Source: Candidatus Aminicenantes bacterium (GTDB taxonomy: Bacteria; Acidobacteriota; Aminicenantia; Aminicenantales; UBA4085). From it: 36,970 nt of DNA. The position numbers and the translations under genes were made by a program. The DNA is taken from positions 1 through 36,970 of the forward strand of contig JAPKZJ010000057.1 in the NCBI GenBank assembly GCA_026393855.1. Direction: 5' to 3'. The notes under the pieces are model-generated. The model was not told where the DNA came from. It saw only the letters and a list, made by a program, of their open reading frames with translations, and did not search any database. This document shows, piece after piece, positions 16,859 through 24,174 of the stretch (position 1 is the first letter of the stretch; each line of letters begins with the position of its first letter).

Positions 16859-19131
16859 CTCTTGCCCCTGGGGGTTTGAAGGATCTCCACCACCCCGGTC
16901 TTCTCGAGGTTGCGGATGATATTGACGACCGTTTCCATGTCGACATCCGGGTATTCCGGGCCCAGGACATAGGCGTATTTCGCATCCTGGCTGCCGATCT
17001 GGAGATTTCCGCACTCCGCCCGCACGGCGTTGTAAATCTCGAGGATGCTGCGCTTGCCGTCGATGAAGTAGTTCGTCGAGGTCGAGGCGAACCCCATCCC
17101 CCGCCCCGCGCCGCCCGGCCGCCCGCCGGGAGTTGTCTGGGCGGGTGCCTTGGCGGCCGCCGCCGGAGGCTGGGCCTGGGCTTGCGCTTGGCTCTGAGCT
17201 TGCGGCTTGGCCGGCGGCTGGGCGGACGGCGGAGCGGCCGGGGCGGCCCCAGCCGGAGGCACGGCCGGCTGGCCGCCTCGCGCGGCTTGGCTGAGCTTCC
17301 GGGCTTCCTCGGAATAGACCTTGAACCTGCGCCGCGGGACGAGCTTCGAGTATTCGATCTCCTGGGCCGTCAGGACCGGCGGCGCCGGCTTGATCTTGAG
17401 CTCGCCGCACAGGCCTTTGTAGACGGACTCGAGACGCTTCGAGGCGGCGTCGCGATCGGCGGCCAGGCTGTCGGTGAGCTGGCGGATATCGGCCTCCACC
17501 TCGGGCGCCGCAGCCAGGGTGCGGACGGACTCGACGCCGCCTTTGGCCCGGCCGAAGGCGCCGCCGACCTTGGTCAGCGCGGCCTTGTACTGTTCGTGAA
17601 TCTTGGCCGGATCGGCGCCCAGCAGGCGGACGCTCTGGCGGCCGACCTCGGCAATCCACTTGGCTCCGTTGGAAGCCGCTTCCCAGGCCAAGTCGCGGGC
17701 TTCAGGCGCCCCGGCGCCGGCCAGGTAGGCGAAGGCCGAGGCCGCCACGACGCCGACCCTCTTCAGCTCGGTCGGATCGACATGGATGATCCGGTCCGCA
17801 CTGCTGTGGTAGAAATTGTCCGGCCAATAATTGAACTGCATGGTCGGGATGCCCGCGGCCAAAAAGACCGTATGATCGCTGCCCGAGGTGATCGTGGCCA
17901 GCGGGGCCAGCCGGTAGTTGAAGGTCGCGTTGGCGCCCTGGGTGGTTCGGATTTCGCTCTGATCGACATACTGCAGGAGGCTCGCGATCAGGTCGTTCAA
18001 ATAGCTGGCCCGGCCGTCCGGCGTCATCTTGATCCGCAGATAGCAATCCGTAGTCGCCAGATTGGCCCCGGTCATATCGAAGTTCAGAGCCGCCAGCAGC
18101 TTGTCCTGCAGCTCCGGATGCTTGTTCATGTAGGCCGTTGATCCGGAGATCTCGTTGCCCCAAAGGAAGTGGATCGTACGCCGCGGTTTGGGCAGGACGC
18201 CGTCGCGGATCAGGCGGGCCAGCGTCCGGCCGATCTCCAGGAGTGTGGCGACACCGGTGCAATTGTCGTTGGCCCCGGGGGTCGCGATCGTCTCGAAGGC
18301 ATGGGCGACGCAGAGCAGCTCCCCCGCCGCGGGATCGGACCCGGGGATCACGGCCGAAATGACGTTCATCTGGCTGGGGTAGGTCTTGGCCCGGACATGG
18401 GCCCGCAGGACGACCTTCTCGCCCCGCTCGACGAGGCCGCGCAGCTCAAGGAACTGCCGAAGCGATAAGGCAAAGCCAAACCCGCCTTTATCGGGACGGG
18501 GCGAGACGCTGGACCAGCCGATCTGGTCTAGGGTGTAGCCCGGAGTATTGCCGCTGACGCCGGAGGACCCGGTGCCGAGAGCCCCGGCGGCACCTCGCTG
18601 GCTGACGGCTCCGCCGAACACGCCGCCGACCGATCCGCTGCCCAGGACAATCTTGCCGGCGACGTCTTTGCCGGCATAATCGGCCTCCCGGCCGGCTCCG
18701 ACATAGACGAGTTCGGCCTCGACATCGGCACTCATGCTGCCTTGGGCCAAGGAGGTCGGCACTTGGTTGAAGCTGGCGATTTTCTTCAGGACCGGCTTGA
18801 CCATCCAGAGATCGCCTTCCTCGCCGTCCCAGGTGTCGCGCGAAGGGTATTTCTCGACGATCACTTCCGAGAGTCCGGCCTGGACGGCCTGGTCACGGAT
18901 ATAAGCCGTCTCATAGTAGATGTCCTTGTATTCTTCCGGGGTTCGATCACGACTGCCCGCCAGCATCTGGACATGGAGAAAGGCCTCCTCGCCCGAGATC
19001 TCCTGAACGATCGGATCGCGCACGGCCGCCGGTACGAGGCAGCGATCGGGGGGGACTTGGGCGCCGACGAGGCCGACGATCAGGGCCGCGAGAGGCAGGA
19101 TCGGAAAGGCGAGGCGAACTCGGTTGGACAT
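16855..19131 (-). CDS. Secreted M28 family peptidase with variant active-site Glu and C-terminal extension
   Basis: A 758-residue secreted zinc peptidase-like protein; signal peptide residues ~1-24. A PA-like insert (~130-230) precedes the M28 core. Metal ligands are readable: His~277 (CVAHAF), Asp~290 (PGANDNCTG), Glu~327 (LWGNEISGS), Asp~352 (LNFDMTG) and His~440 (FYHSSAD). In classical M28 enzymes the metal-ligand Glu is preceded by the general-base Glu (GEE); here that residue is Asn (GNE), so activity may be altered. Residues ~620-690 are a Pro/Ala/Gln-rich linker (PQAQSQAQAQAQPP), followed by a ~65-residue C-terminal domain of unknown type. ATG 19131 has GGGAG upstream. The gene is coupled to a GNAT gene. 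Confidence 0.86.
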   Translation of the reverse strand: MSNRVRLAFPILPLAALIVGLVGAQVPPDRCLVPAAVRDPIVQEISGEEAFLHVQMLAGSRDRTPEEYKDIYYETAYIRDQAVQAGLSEVIVEKYPSRDTWDGEEGDLWMVKPVLKKIASFNQVPTSLAQGSMSADVEAELVYVGAGREADYAGKDVAGKIVLGSGSVGGVFGGAVSQRGAAGALGTGSSGVSGNTPGYTLDQIGWSSVSPRPDKGGFGFALSLRQFLELRGLVERGEKVVLRAHVRAKTYPSQMNVISAVIPGSDPAAGELLCVAHAFETIATPGANDNCTGVATLLEIGRTLARLIRDGVLPKPRRTIHFLWGNEISGSTAYMNKHPELQDKLLAALNFDMTGANLATTDCYLRIKMTPDGRASYLNDLIASLLQYVDQSEIRTTQGANATFNYRLAPLATITSGSDHTVFLAAGIPTMQFNYWPDNFYHSSADRIIHVDPTELKRVGVVAASAFAYLAGAGAPEARDLAWEAASNGAKWIAEVGRQSVRLLGADPAKIHEQYKAALTKVGGAFGRAKGGVESVRTLAAAPEVEADIRQLTDSLAADRDAASKRLESVYKGLCGELKIKPAPPVLTAQEIEYSKLVPRRRFKVYSEEARKLSQAARGGQPAVPPAGAAPAAPPSAQPPAKPQAQSQAQAQAQPPAAAAKAPAQTTPGGRPGGAGRGMGFASTSTNYFIDGKRSILEIYNAVRAECGNLQIGSQDAKYAYVLGPEYPDVDMETVVNIIRNLEKTGVVEILQTPRGKR

Positions 19132-19210
19132 CGTTCTCTCCCTCGGAGGATTGGGTCGGCTCGAGGCGGACGCGGGACGCCCGGGTCGAAACGCGGCCAG
19201 CGAAAGGCCG

Positions 19211-19240
19211 ATCATATGTATTGTCCAAGCCCCAAGTCAA
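19211..19240 (-). promoter_or_regulatory. Candidate sigma70 promoter of the M28 peptidase
   Basis: On the minus strand TTGACT (19240-19235) and TATGAT (19216-19211) are 18 bp apart, 5 of 6 in each box. It physically overlaps the plus-strand promoter at 19221-19251, so the two genes probably compete for polymerase. Confidence 0.62.
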
Positions 19241-19251
19241 TCGGTTATAAT
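19221..19251 (+). promoter_or_regulatory. Candidate promoter of the aminotransferase gene
   Basis: A perfect TATAAT -10 (19246-19251) is preceded by TTGTCC (19221-19226) at a long 19-bp spacing. The start codon is 28 bp downstream. It shares DNA with the divergent M28 promoter. Confidence 0.55.
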
Positions 19252-19278
19252 GAAAGGACTTCCGCCGAGGAGGGAGCC

Positions 19279-20493
19279 ATGGCTTTTTCCGAACAGATGC
19301 TGTCCCGAACCACGCGCTCGATGGGCGTCTCGTTCATCCGCGAGATGCTAAAGGCGACCAAGGGTGTCGAAGGCATGATCTCGCTCGCCGGGGGCCTGCC
19401 TTCGCCGGATTCCTTCCCCAAGGACCTGCTGGCCGGGCTGTTCAAGGAAGTCGTCGAGACCGAAGGCGCCGACGTTCTGCAGTATGGCCCCAGCGAAGGC
19501 GACGACGTCCTCAAGGCGCAGATCTTGCGGCATGAGGGCGACGCCTCGGTCGGCCACGACGAAATCCTGATCACCGACGGCACGACCAACGCCATCTACT
19601 TCTTCACCCGCTCGGTCATCGATCCGGGCGACATCGTCATCTGCGAGGCTCCCTCGTTTAACGGTTCGCTGGTGGCCATCGAGGCCTGCGGCGCCGAGCT
19701 GGTGGCGGCCCCGATGGACGAAGACGGGCTGATCGTCGAGGCCGTCCGGGAGGAGATTCGGGCCCAACGGGCCAAGGGGCGGATCGTTAAATACGTCTAC
19801 ACCATACCCGAGTTCCAGAATCCGAGCGGCCGGACCATGAGCTTGGCCCGGCGGCGGGATCTGATTCGGACGGCCCGCGAAGCCGGTATTCTGATCCTCG
19901 AGGACCAGCCCTACCGGGACCTCCGCTTCTACGGCGAACGTTTGCCCAGTCTGTGGAACCTGGCCCGGACGGAGTTTGACGACGACGCGACCGTGACCAT
20001 CTGCAAGTCCTTCTCCAAGATCCTGGGACCGGGGCTGCGCCTCGGGTTCGCGGTCGGACCCGCCCCGCTCATCGCGGCCATGGCCAAGTGGGCCCAGAAG
20101 GTCATCGTCTCGCCCGAGGGGGTCGTCCAGCGGGTCACGGCGCGGTTTCTGGAACGGGGCTATATGGCGCCCCACATGGCCCGCATCAAGGAGTTATACC
20201 GATCCAAGCGGGACACGATCATTTCCGCCCTGAAGGAAGCGATGCCTTCCTCCGTCCGCTGGACGGAGCCTGAAGGCGGCCTCTTCATCTGGGTCACCTG
20301 CCCCGCGACGGTCGATACGGACGTGCTCTTCTTCGAGGCAGCCAAGGCCGGGGTCGCGTTCATCCCGGGGGCCAAGTTCTATCTCGCCGGAGCCGAGCGG
20401 AAGAACGAAATGCGCCTCAACTTCTCCTATGCCCCGGCGGCGGATCTTCGCGAAGGGGTGGCCCGGCTGGCCCGCCTGCTGGGCCGACCCTAG
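19279..20493 (+). CDS. PLP-dependent aminotransferase, class I/II (2-aminoadipate / aromatic type)
   Basis: A 404-residue fold-type I aminotransferase without the GntR-like DNA-binding domain of MocR proteins. It opens with ISLAGGLPSPDSFP, the usual start for the 2-aminoadipate/LysN and multi-substrate group. PLP contacts are visible: YTIPEFQNPSGRTM (Asn), LILEDQPYRDL (Asp, Tyr), and the Schiff-base Lys247 in CKSFSKILGPGLRLGF. The C-terminal GGLFIWVT and NEMRLNFSY (carboxylate-binding Arg) are present. The amino donor is not certain. ATG 19279 follows GAGGAGGGA at 5 bp. The frame is open upstream but crosses the promoter and M28 gene, so that extension is rejected. Confidence 0.9.
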   Translation: MAFSEQMLSRTTRSMGVSFIREMLKATKGVEGMISLAGGLPSPDSFPKDLLAGLFKEVVETEGADVLQYGPSEGDDVLKAQILRHEGDASVGHDEILITDGTTNAIYFFTRSVIDPGDIVICEAPSFNGSLVAIEACGAELVAAPMDEDGLIVEAVREEIRAQRAKGRIVKYVYTIPEFQNPSGRTMSLARRRDLIRTAREAGILILEDQPYRDLRFYGERLPSLWNLARTEFDDDATVTICKSFSKILGPGLRLGFAVGPAPLIAAMAKWAQKVIVSPEGVVQRVTARFLERGYMAPHMARIKELYRSKRDTIISALKEAMPSSVRWTEPEGGLFIWVTCPATVDTDVLFFEAAKAGVAFIPGAKFYLAGAERKNEMRLNFSYAPAADLREGVARLARLLGRP

Positions 20494-21638
20494 ACGCGCG
20501 TCCAGCTTCCGGTTCGCGACGATTCGACGGCGGCGTCGATGATCCGCATCTCCTCGTGGCCGGTGGCGAAATCGGGGAAAGCGACCTCAAACGGGCGCCC
20601 CTCGCGCTTGGCCGCAGCCGCTTCATAGAATTCCCGGAATAGGTTATAGACCGCGTCGTGGTAACCCATCGGGTGGCCCGTGGGCAGCGCGGCATAGCGG
20701 GCCGTTCCCGACGTTTGCAGGGCGGATGACTCGTAGAAGACTTCGTTGCCGCGATCCCGGCGGCCGATCCAAAGGGCGTTGGGATGGACATGGCTCCAAG
20801 CGTAGGACTCCTTCGAGCCGAAGACTTGAAGCTCGAGGTCGACCTTGCGGCCGGCGCAGACCTGGCACGTGGTGAAATTGCCGCGGGCGCCGTTCTCCAA
20901 CCGCAGGAACAGGGCGGCATAGTCGTCCAAGCGAATCTGGACATCCTCGGCCTCGACGTCCCTCCGGGTGGAGAACGAGAGAGGGCCGGCCTTGGGTTTG
21001 CGGCGGACGGGAATGCAGGTGTGAAGCTCGCTCATGACCTCGACGATCTTCAGGCCGGTGACGAACTGGAGGAGGTCGCACCAATGGCTGCCCAAATCGG
21101 CCACGACATTGGCCCGGCCCGCGACCGCGGGGTCCAGGCGCCAGGAATAATCGGTATCGTAGAACAGCCAATCCTGCAGGAAATGGCCGACGAAGGCGCG
21201 AACCTCCCCCAGATCCCCGCGGCGGACCCGGGCGGCGGCTTCCTGAACGACGGGATAATACCGGTAGCAGAAATCGATCCCTGTCAGAGTCCCTTTCTCC
21301 CGGGCCAGTCGGACCAGCTCGGCCGACTCCTTGGCGTCGAGGGAAAGGGGCTTCTCGGACAGGACCTCTTTGTCCGCCAGGATGGCCTTGCGGTTGATGT
21401 CGAAATGGACGTTGTTCGGGGCGCAATTATGGACAATCTCGATCTCGGGGTCGTCCAGGAGCGCATCCGCGTTATCATAGATCCGGGGGATGCCGAGCTT
21501 ATCCGCAGCTCGGCGGGCCAGCTCCCGGTTCGGATCGGCGACGGCGACGACCTCGGCCTCGACGATTCGGCGAAGCATCTCCAGGTGGACCATGCCGATA
21601 TAGCCCGCGCCGACCAGCCCGACTTTCAGCTTCTTCAT
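20490..21638 (-). CDS. Gfo/Idh/MocA family oxidoreductase
   Basis: A 382-residue NAD(P)-dependent dehydrogenase-like protein, normally acting on sugars, inositols or their derivatives. The Rossmann motif is at residues ~5-20 (VGLVGAGYIGMVHLEML). The conserved catalytic-region Lys is in LSEKPLSLDAKESAELV and is followed by GIDFCYRYYPVVQEA; a beta-sheet C-terminal domain spans ~125-360. The true start is ATG 21638 with GAGGA upstream; the longer open frame would extend through the promoter. The stop codon TAG is palindromically shared with the convergent aminotransferase stop (CTAG, 20490-20493). The substrate is unknown; the GH127 enzyme 3 kb away hints at plant-sugar use but is not linked in an operon. 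Confidence 0.9.
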   Translation of the reverse strand: MKKLKVGLVGAGYIGMVHLEMLRRIVEAEVVAVADPNRELARRAADKLGIPRIYDNADALLDDPEIEIVHNCAPNNVHFDINRKAILADKEVLSEKPLSLDAKESAELVRLAREKGTLTGIDFCYRYYPVVQEAAARVRRGDLGEVRAFVGHFLQDWLFYDTDYSWRLDPAVAGRANVVADLGSHWCDLLQFVTGLKIVEVMSELHTCIPVRRKPKAGPLSFSTRRDVEAEDVQIRLDDYAALFLRLENGARGNFTTCQVCAGRKVDLELQVFGSKESYAWSHVHPNALWIGRRDRGNEVFYESSALQTSGTARYAALPTGHPMGYHDAVYNLFREFYEAAAAKREGRPFEVAFPDFATGHEEMRIIDAAVESSRTGSWTRV

Positions 21639-21659
21639 GTCGTCCTCGCTTTCCGACTG

Positions 21660-21689
21660 ACTATAGCCCCGACCGCGAAAACCTGTCAA
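21660..21689 (-). promoter_or_regulatory. Candidate sigma70 promoter of the Gfo/Idh gene
   Basis: On the minus strand TTGACA (21689-21684) and TATAGT (21665-21660) are 18 bp apart: 6 of 6 and 5 of 6 matches. The start codon lies about 22 bp beyond the -10, so the leader is very short. Confidence 0.65.
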
Positions 21690-21807
21690 TCGGATGTCCG
21701 CCCTCGGAGGCCGGGACTCTTGATTTTGCCGGCCTGATGGATCATGATCGGGACATCCGAATGACCCGGAAAGGAAGAACCATGGCCCAATTCGAAAGGA
21801 GGCATTC

Positions 21808-22320
21808 ATGCGGAAGCGGATCGTGACTCTCGCAGTCATGGCGGGGGCGCTGGCGGCGTTGCTCGCCTCAGCCCCGGCAGCGGCGCAGAATCCCAGACTG
21901 GATATCAAGAAGCCGCCGCTTGAACAAGGCCCCGTCATCTCGCTGCTCAAGCCCGACCTGCGCATTCGGAGGATCTGGTTCGCCCGGTTCGTCGACAATC
22001 CGAATGTGCAGCCGCTCGTCGCCATCACCGCCCCCCTCAAGCTGAACGAAAAGGTCCTGATGATCTGCGATCTGGCCAACGAGGGCTCCGCCAATGTCAA
22101 AGGGCTTTGGCAGCTCGGCTATTACATCGATAACGTCATGCTCTGGAATAATTCCTGGGGCGATCTGGCCGCCGGCGCCCCCTTGCGCGGCGTCGGTCCC
22201 TACACGCCGACCTCGGAAGGCCAGCACAGCTACCGGGCCGTCCTGGATGTGGGAGACGTGATCAAGGAATCCAAGGAAGACAACAACAAATCCGAGATCC
22301 TGTTCCAGGTCATCCACTGA
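21808..22320 (+). CDS. Exported CARDB-like domain protein
   Basis: A 170-residue exported protein. Residues 1-26 form a signal peptide (IVTLAVMAGALAALLASAPAAA). The mature region has the CARDB (APHP) pattern: KPDLRIRRIW, then LNEKVLMICDLANEGSANV, a long middle strand with YYIDNVMLW, and the closing YRAVLDVGDVIKESKEDNN. CARDB is an immunoglobulin-like adhesion or spacer fold found in bacterial surface proteins; here it stands alone. A strong AAAGGAGG site precedes ATG 21808. A weak promoter (TTGATT 21720, CATGAT 21743) may drive it. It is convergent with the MetF-like gene, 27 bp apart. Confidence 0.78.
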   Translation: MRKRIVTLAVMAGALAALLASAPAAAQNPRLDIKKPPLEQGPVISLLKPDLRIRRIWFARFVDNPNVQPLVAITAPLKLNEKVLMICDLANEGSANVKGLWQLGYYIDNVMLWNNSWGDLAAGAPLRGVGPYTPTSEGQHSYRAVLDVGDVIKESKEDNNKSEILFQVIH

Positions 22321-22347
22321 GCGGCGGCCGGACGGCCCAAGCCCGGT

Positions 22348-23136
22348 TCAGCTCCAGACCGACTTGAGCTGGGGGTACTGGGTCTTGAATCCCAGCAGGG
22401 CCAGGTAGGACCCGAAATCGGGATACAGGGCCCTGAGATCCCGCAGGTTCTGCATCGGGTCGTAGGGCGTGTCCTCGGGAATCGTAGCCCCGACGCATTC
22501 CGAGAGCAGGTGGAGCTTTTTCGACATCCAAGCGTCCAGGATCACGGGGCGGCCGAACGGCTTCAGGGCCAGGACGCGGTCGTCCCGCCCGATGATCGGC
22601 TGGGTAATGATGAACTCGGCCCCGGCGTCGATCTTCCGCCGCATCTTCTCGAGCTCTGAGTCCTGCGGCTCGTACGGGTTGAAGGCGACGCCGCAGTGGA
22701 AGGCGCCCGAGAACTCTCGATGGATGTAGCGGATCAGCTCAACCGACGTCACGGTGACGGCCGGAATCCCGATCTCCTCCGGCTCCAGCCGATGGAGGCG
22801 CTGGCTGCCGTCCCCCGAGACCACGAGCAGGTGGCGTCCGCCCATCTCGCGATAGGCCTGCAGCAGCTCGTCGAGCTCCTTTTTGGTGTGGAACGTGTTG
22901 AGATGGACGAGGATCTGGTCCGGGGCCACCGGCAACTCGGAGATCTCGATGACCTCGGTCGCCTGGAAACTCAACAGGCCCATGGGGTTGTCGGTGATGC
23001 AGGCGGCATATCCCGCAGCCATGACCAGACGGTACTTTTCCGCGAATTTCTCCAGATCCTCCTCGATCCTGGCCGAATCCCGCTTGGGGGTCAAGATCTC
23101 GACGTGGAAGATCTTGCGGTTGATGTGGCCCTGCAT
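22348..23136 (-). CDS. Methylenetetrahydrofolate reductase family protein
   Basis: A 262-residue TIM-barrel protein of the MetF family, which interconverts methylene- and methyl-tetrahydrofolate with FAD. Family features: FHVEILTPKRD at the N-terminus (E. coli FxxEFFPPK), LVHLNTFHTKKELDELL, the GGRHLLVVSGDG strand for FAD, and AGAEFIITQPII, matching the ITQ-F/P strand of MetF. It is shorter than E. coli MetF (296) and divergent, resembling the versions found beside corrinoid methyltransferases. Two starts are possible: ATG 23136 (used here) or TTG 23148, which overlaps the upstream stop and has AAGGA about 9 bp before it. It is cotranscribed with the pterin methyltransferase gene. Confidence 0.78.
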   Translation of the reverse strand: MQGHINRKIFHVEILTPKRDSARIEEDLEKFAEKYRLVMAAGYAACITDNPMGLLSFQATEVIEISELPVAPDQILVHLNTFHTKKELDELLQAYREMGGRHLLVVSGDGSQRLHRLEPEEIGIPAVTVTSVELIRYIHREFSGAFHCGVAFNPYEPQDSELEKMRRKIDAGAEFIITQPIIGRDDRVLALKPFGRPVILDAWMSKKLHLLSECVGATIPEDTPYDPMQNLRDLRALYPDFGSYLALLGFKTQYPQLKSVWS

Positions 23137-23144
23137 GACCCCGC

Positions 23145-24014
23145 TCAAGCGTAAAATTCCTTGACCCGCATCAAAGTGTCGAATCCCTCCAGCCCCAGGA
23201 TGTCCGTCAGACAGGCCAGGGCGGGATGGCCATCCGGCAGGAGCTCATACTTGCGGGCCGTCGAGCCGATAATTGTGTCCAAGCCCCTAGGCATGGCCAG
23301 CGTCAGGAACGCGCTTTCCAGAGGCCCTTTGACGGGAGAGCCGTCGGCCCGCTTGGAAGGCAGCATGACGGTGAAGTTGCTGAGGCCCACCGACATATGG
23401 ACTCCGGCCAGGTCGGGGTCGGCCTGGATAAGGGCCAGCGATTCCAGGACCCGGCGCAGGTGTCCCTCGCAGTCGCTGCCGATGGGCGCGATGCCGGGGT
23501 CGATGACGGCCTGATCGTTCCGGAATCCGGGGATTCTCGCCTTGGCCTCGGCCATCAACCGGCGGGCGGTGCGATGGGTCTCCTCGGCCGTGCGGTTGGG
23601 CGCCGAATCGCCGCCCTCCAGTCGCTCCGAGGACATCAGGATCGGCCGGAAGGGACGGATCTTGTGGAGATCGAACATCCAGAGCCGTAGGGGCGAGATC
23701 GAGTTCAGGATCGGCTCCCGCCCGCCGGTCCGCGAGGGATCATAGGCGCGAAGCCCGGCCTCGGCCAAGGCCGGGTCCGGCGTATCGATCGAGAGGGGCT
23801 TGGCTGAGGCCCGCTGAATGGTCGCCACCAGCTCGGCCATGAATTCGGGCGAGCGCGCCCCGACGTTGACGTCGAGGTAGGCCGCGCCTTTCTCGTCCTG
23901 GGTCCGGGCCAGCTCGACCAAGCCGGGGATATCACCCGCTTCGAAGAGCCTCTTAGTCGAGGGGACGGAATCGTTGATGGATTCGCCGATGATCGTCAAT
24001 CCGGGAATAGCCAT
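23145..24014 (-). CDS. Pterin-binding methyltransferase (AcsE/MtrH-like methyltetrahydrofolate:corrinoid methyltransferase)
   Basis: A 289-residue DHPS-fold TIM barrel. IIGESINDSV, GAAYLDVNVGA (Asp-x-Asn for pterin), LSIDTPDP, ILNSISP, DPGIAPIG and GLSNFTVMLP match in order the pterin-binding strands of AcsE and MetH. The end, ESAFLTLAMPRGLDTIIG, corresponds to the AcsE stretch FLAMAMACGLDAAI. Real dihydropteroate synthase lacks this C-terminal pattern, so a methyl transfer from methyl-tetrahydrofolate to a corrinoid is the likely role. No corrinoid protein gene is in the window. The stop TGA at 23147-23145 falls directly before the MetF-like gene, forming a two-gene C1 unit. The start is ATG 24014 with AAAGG close upstream and no strong promoter. 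Confidence 0.82.
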   Translation of the reverse strand: MAIPGLTIIGESINDSVPSTKRLFEAGDIPGLVELARTQDEKGAAYLDVNVGARSPEFMAELVATIQRASAKPLSIDTPDPALAEAGLRAYDPSRTGGREPILNSISPLRLWMFDLHKIRPFRPILMSSERLEGGDSAPNRTAEETHRTARRLMAEAKARIPGFRNDQAVIDPGIAPIGSDCEGHLRRVLESLALIQADPDLAGVHMSVGLSNFTVMLPSKRADGSPVKGPLESAFLTLAMPRGLDTIIGSTARKYELLPDGHPALACLTDILGLEGFDTLMRVKEFYA

Positions 24015-24077
24015 GGCCTTTATTTATCCTTTTCGCGGCCCGGATGCAACCCGCTCCCGCCATCCGGGAGGGATTCC

Positions 24078-24106
24078 TTGACAGCCCCCCGATCCGGCGA
24101 TACATT
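24078..24106 (+). promoter_or_regulatory. Candidate sigma70 promoter of the GH127 gene
   Basis: TTGACA (24078-24083), 17 bp, then TACATT (24101-24106), about 70 bp before the start codon. The -35 is perfect and the -10 is 4 of 6. Confidence 0.55.
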
Positions 24107-24174
24107 CCCATCGCGGACGCGGGAAGCGCGCGCCGCCGCCCGCTTCGCCCAAGTCCGCTGAAGAGAGGTTGCCG

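Noticed and set aside
16334-17659. A 441-codon minus-strand frame including the acetyltransferase
   Set aside because: Its upstream part is out of frame inside the M28 gene; the acetyltransferase starts at 16858 with an ATGA overlap.
18742-19278. An N-terminal extension of the aminotransferase frame
   Set aside because: It would cross the promoter and the M28 start; the protein from 19279 begins at the normal family position with a strong ribosome site.
20873-20893. A TGGCAC ... TTGCC match to a sigma54 promoter inside the Gfo/Idh gene
   Set aside because: The spacing between the two boxes is nine rather than five bases, and it lies inside a coding region.
21639-22100. An N-terminal extension of the Gfo/Idh frame
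   Set aside because: The Rossmann motif sits right after ATG 21638, and the extension overlaps both the promoter and the CARDB-like gene on the other strand.
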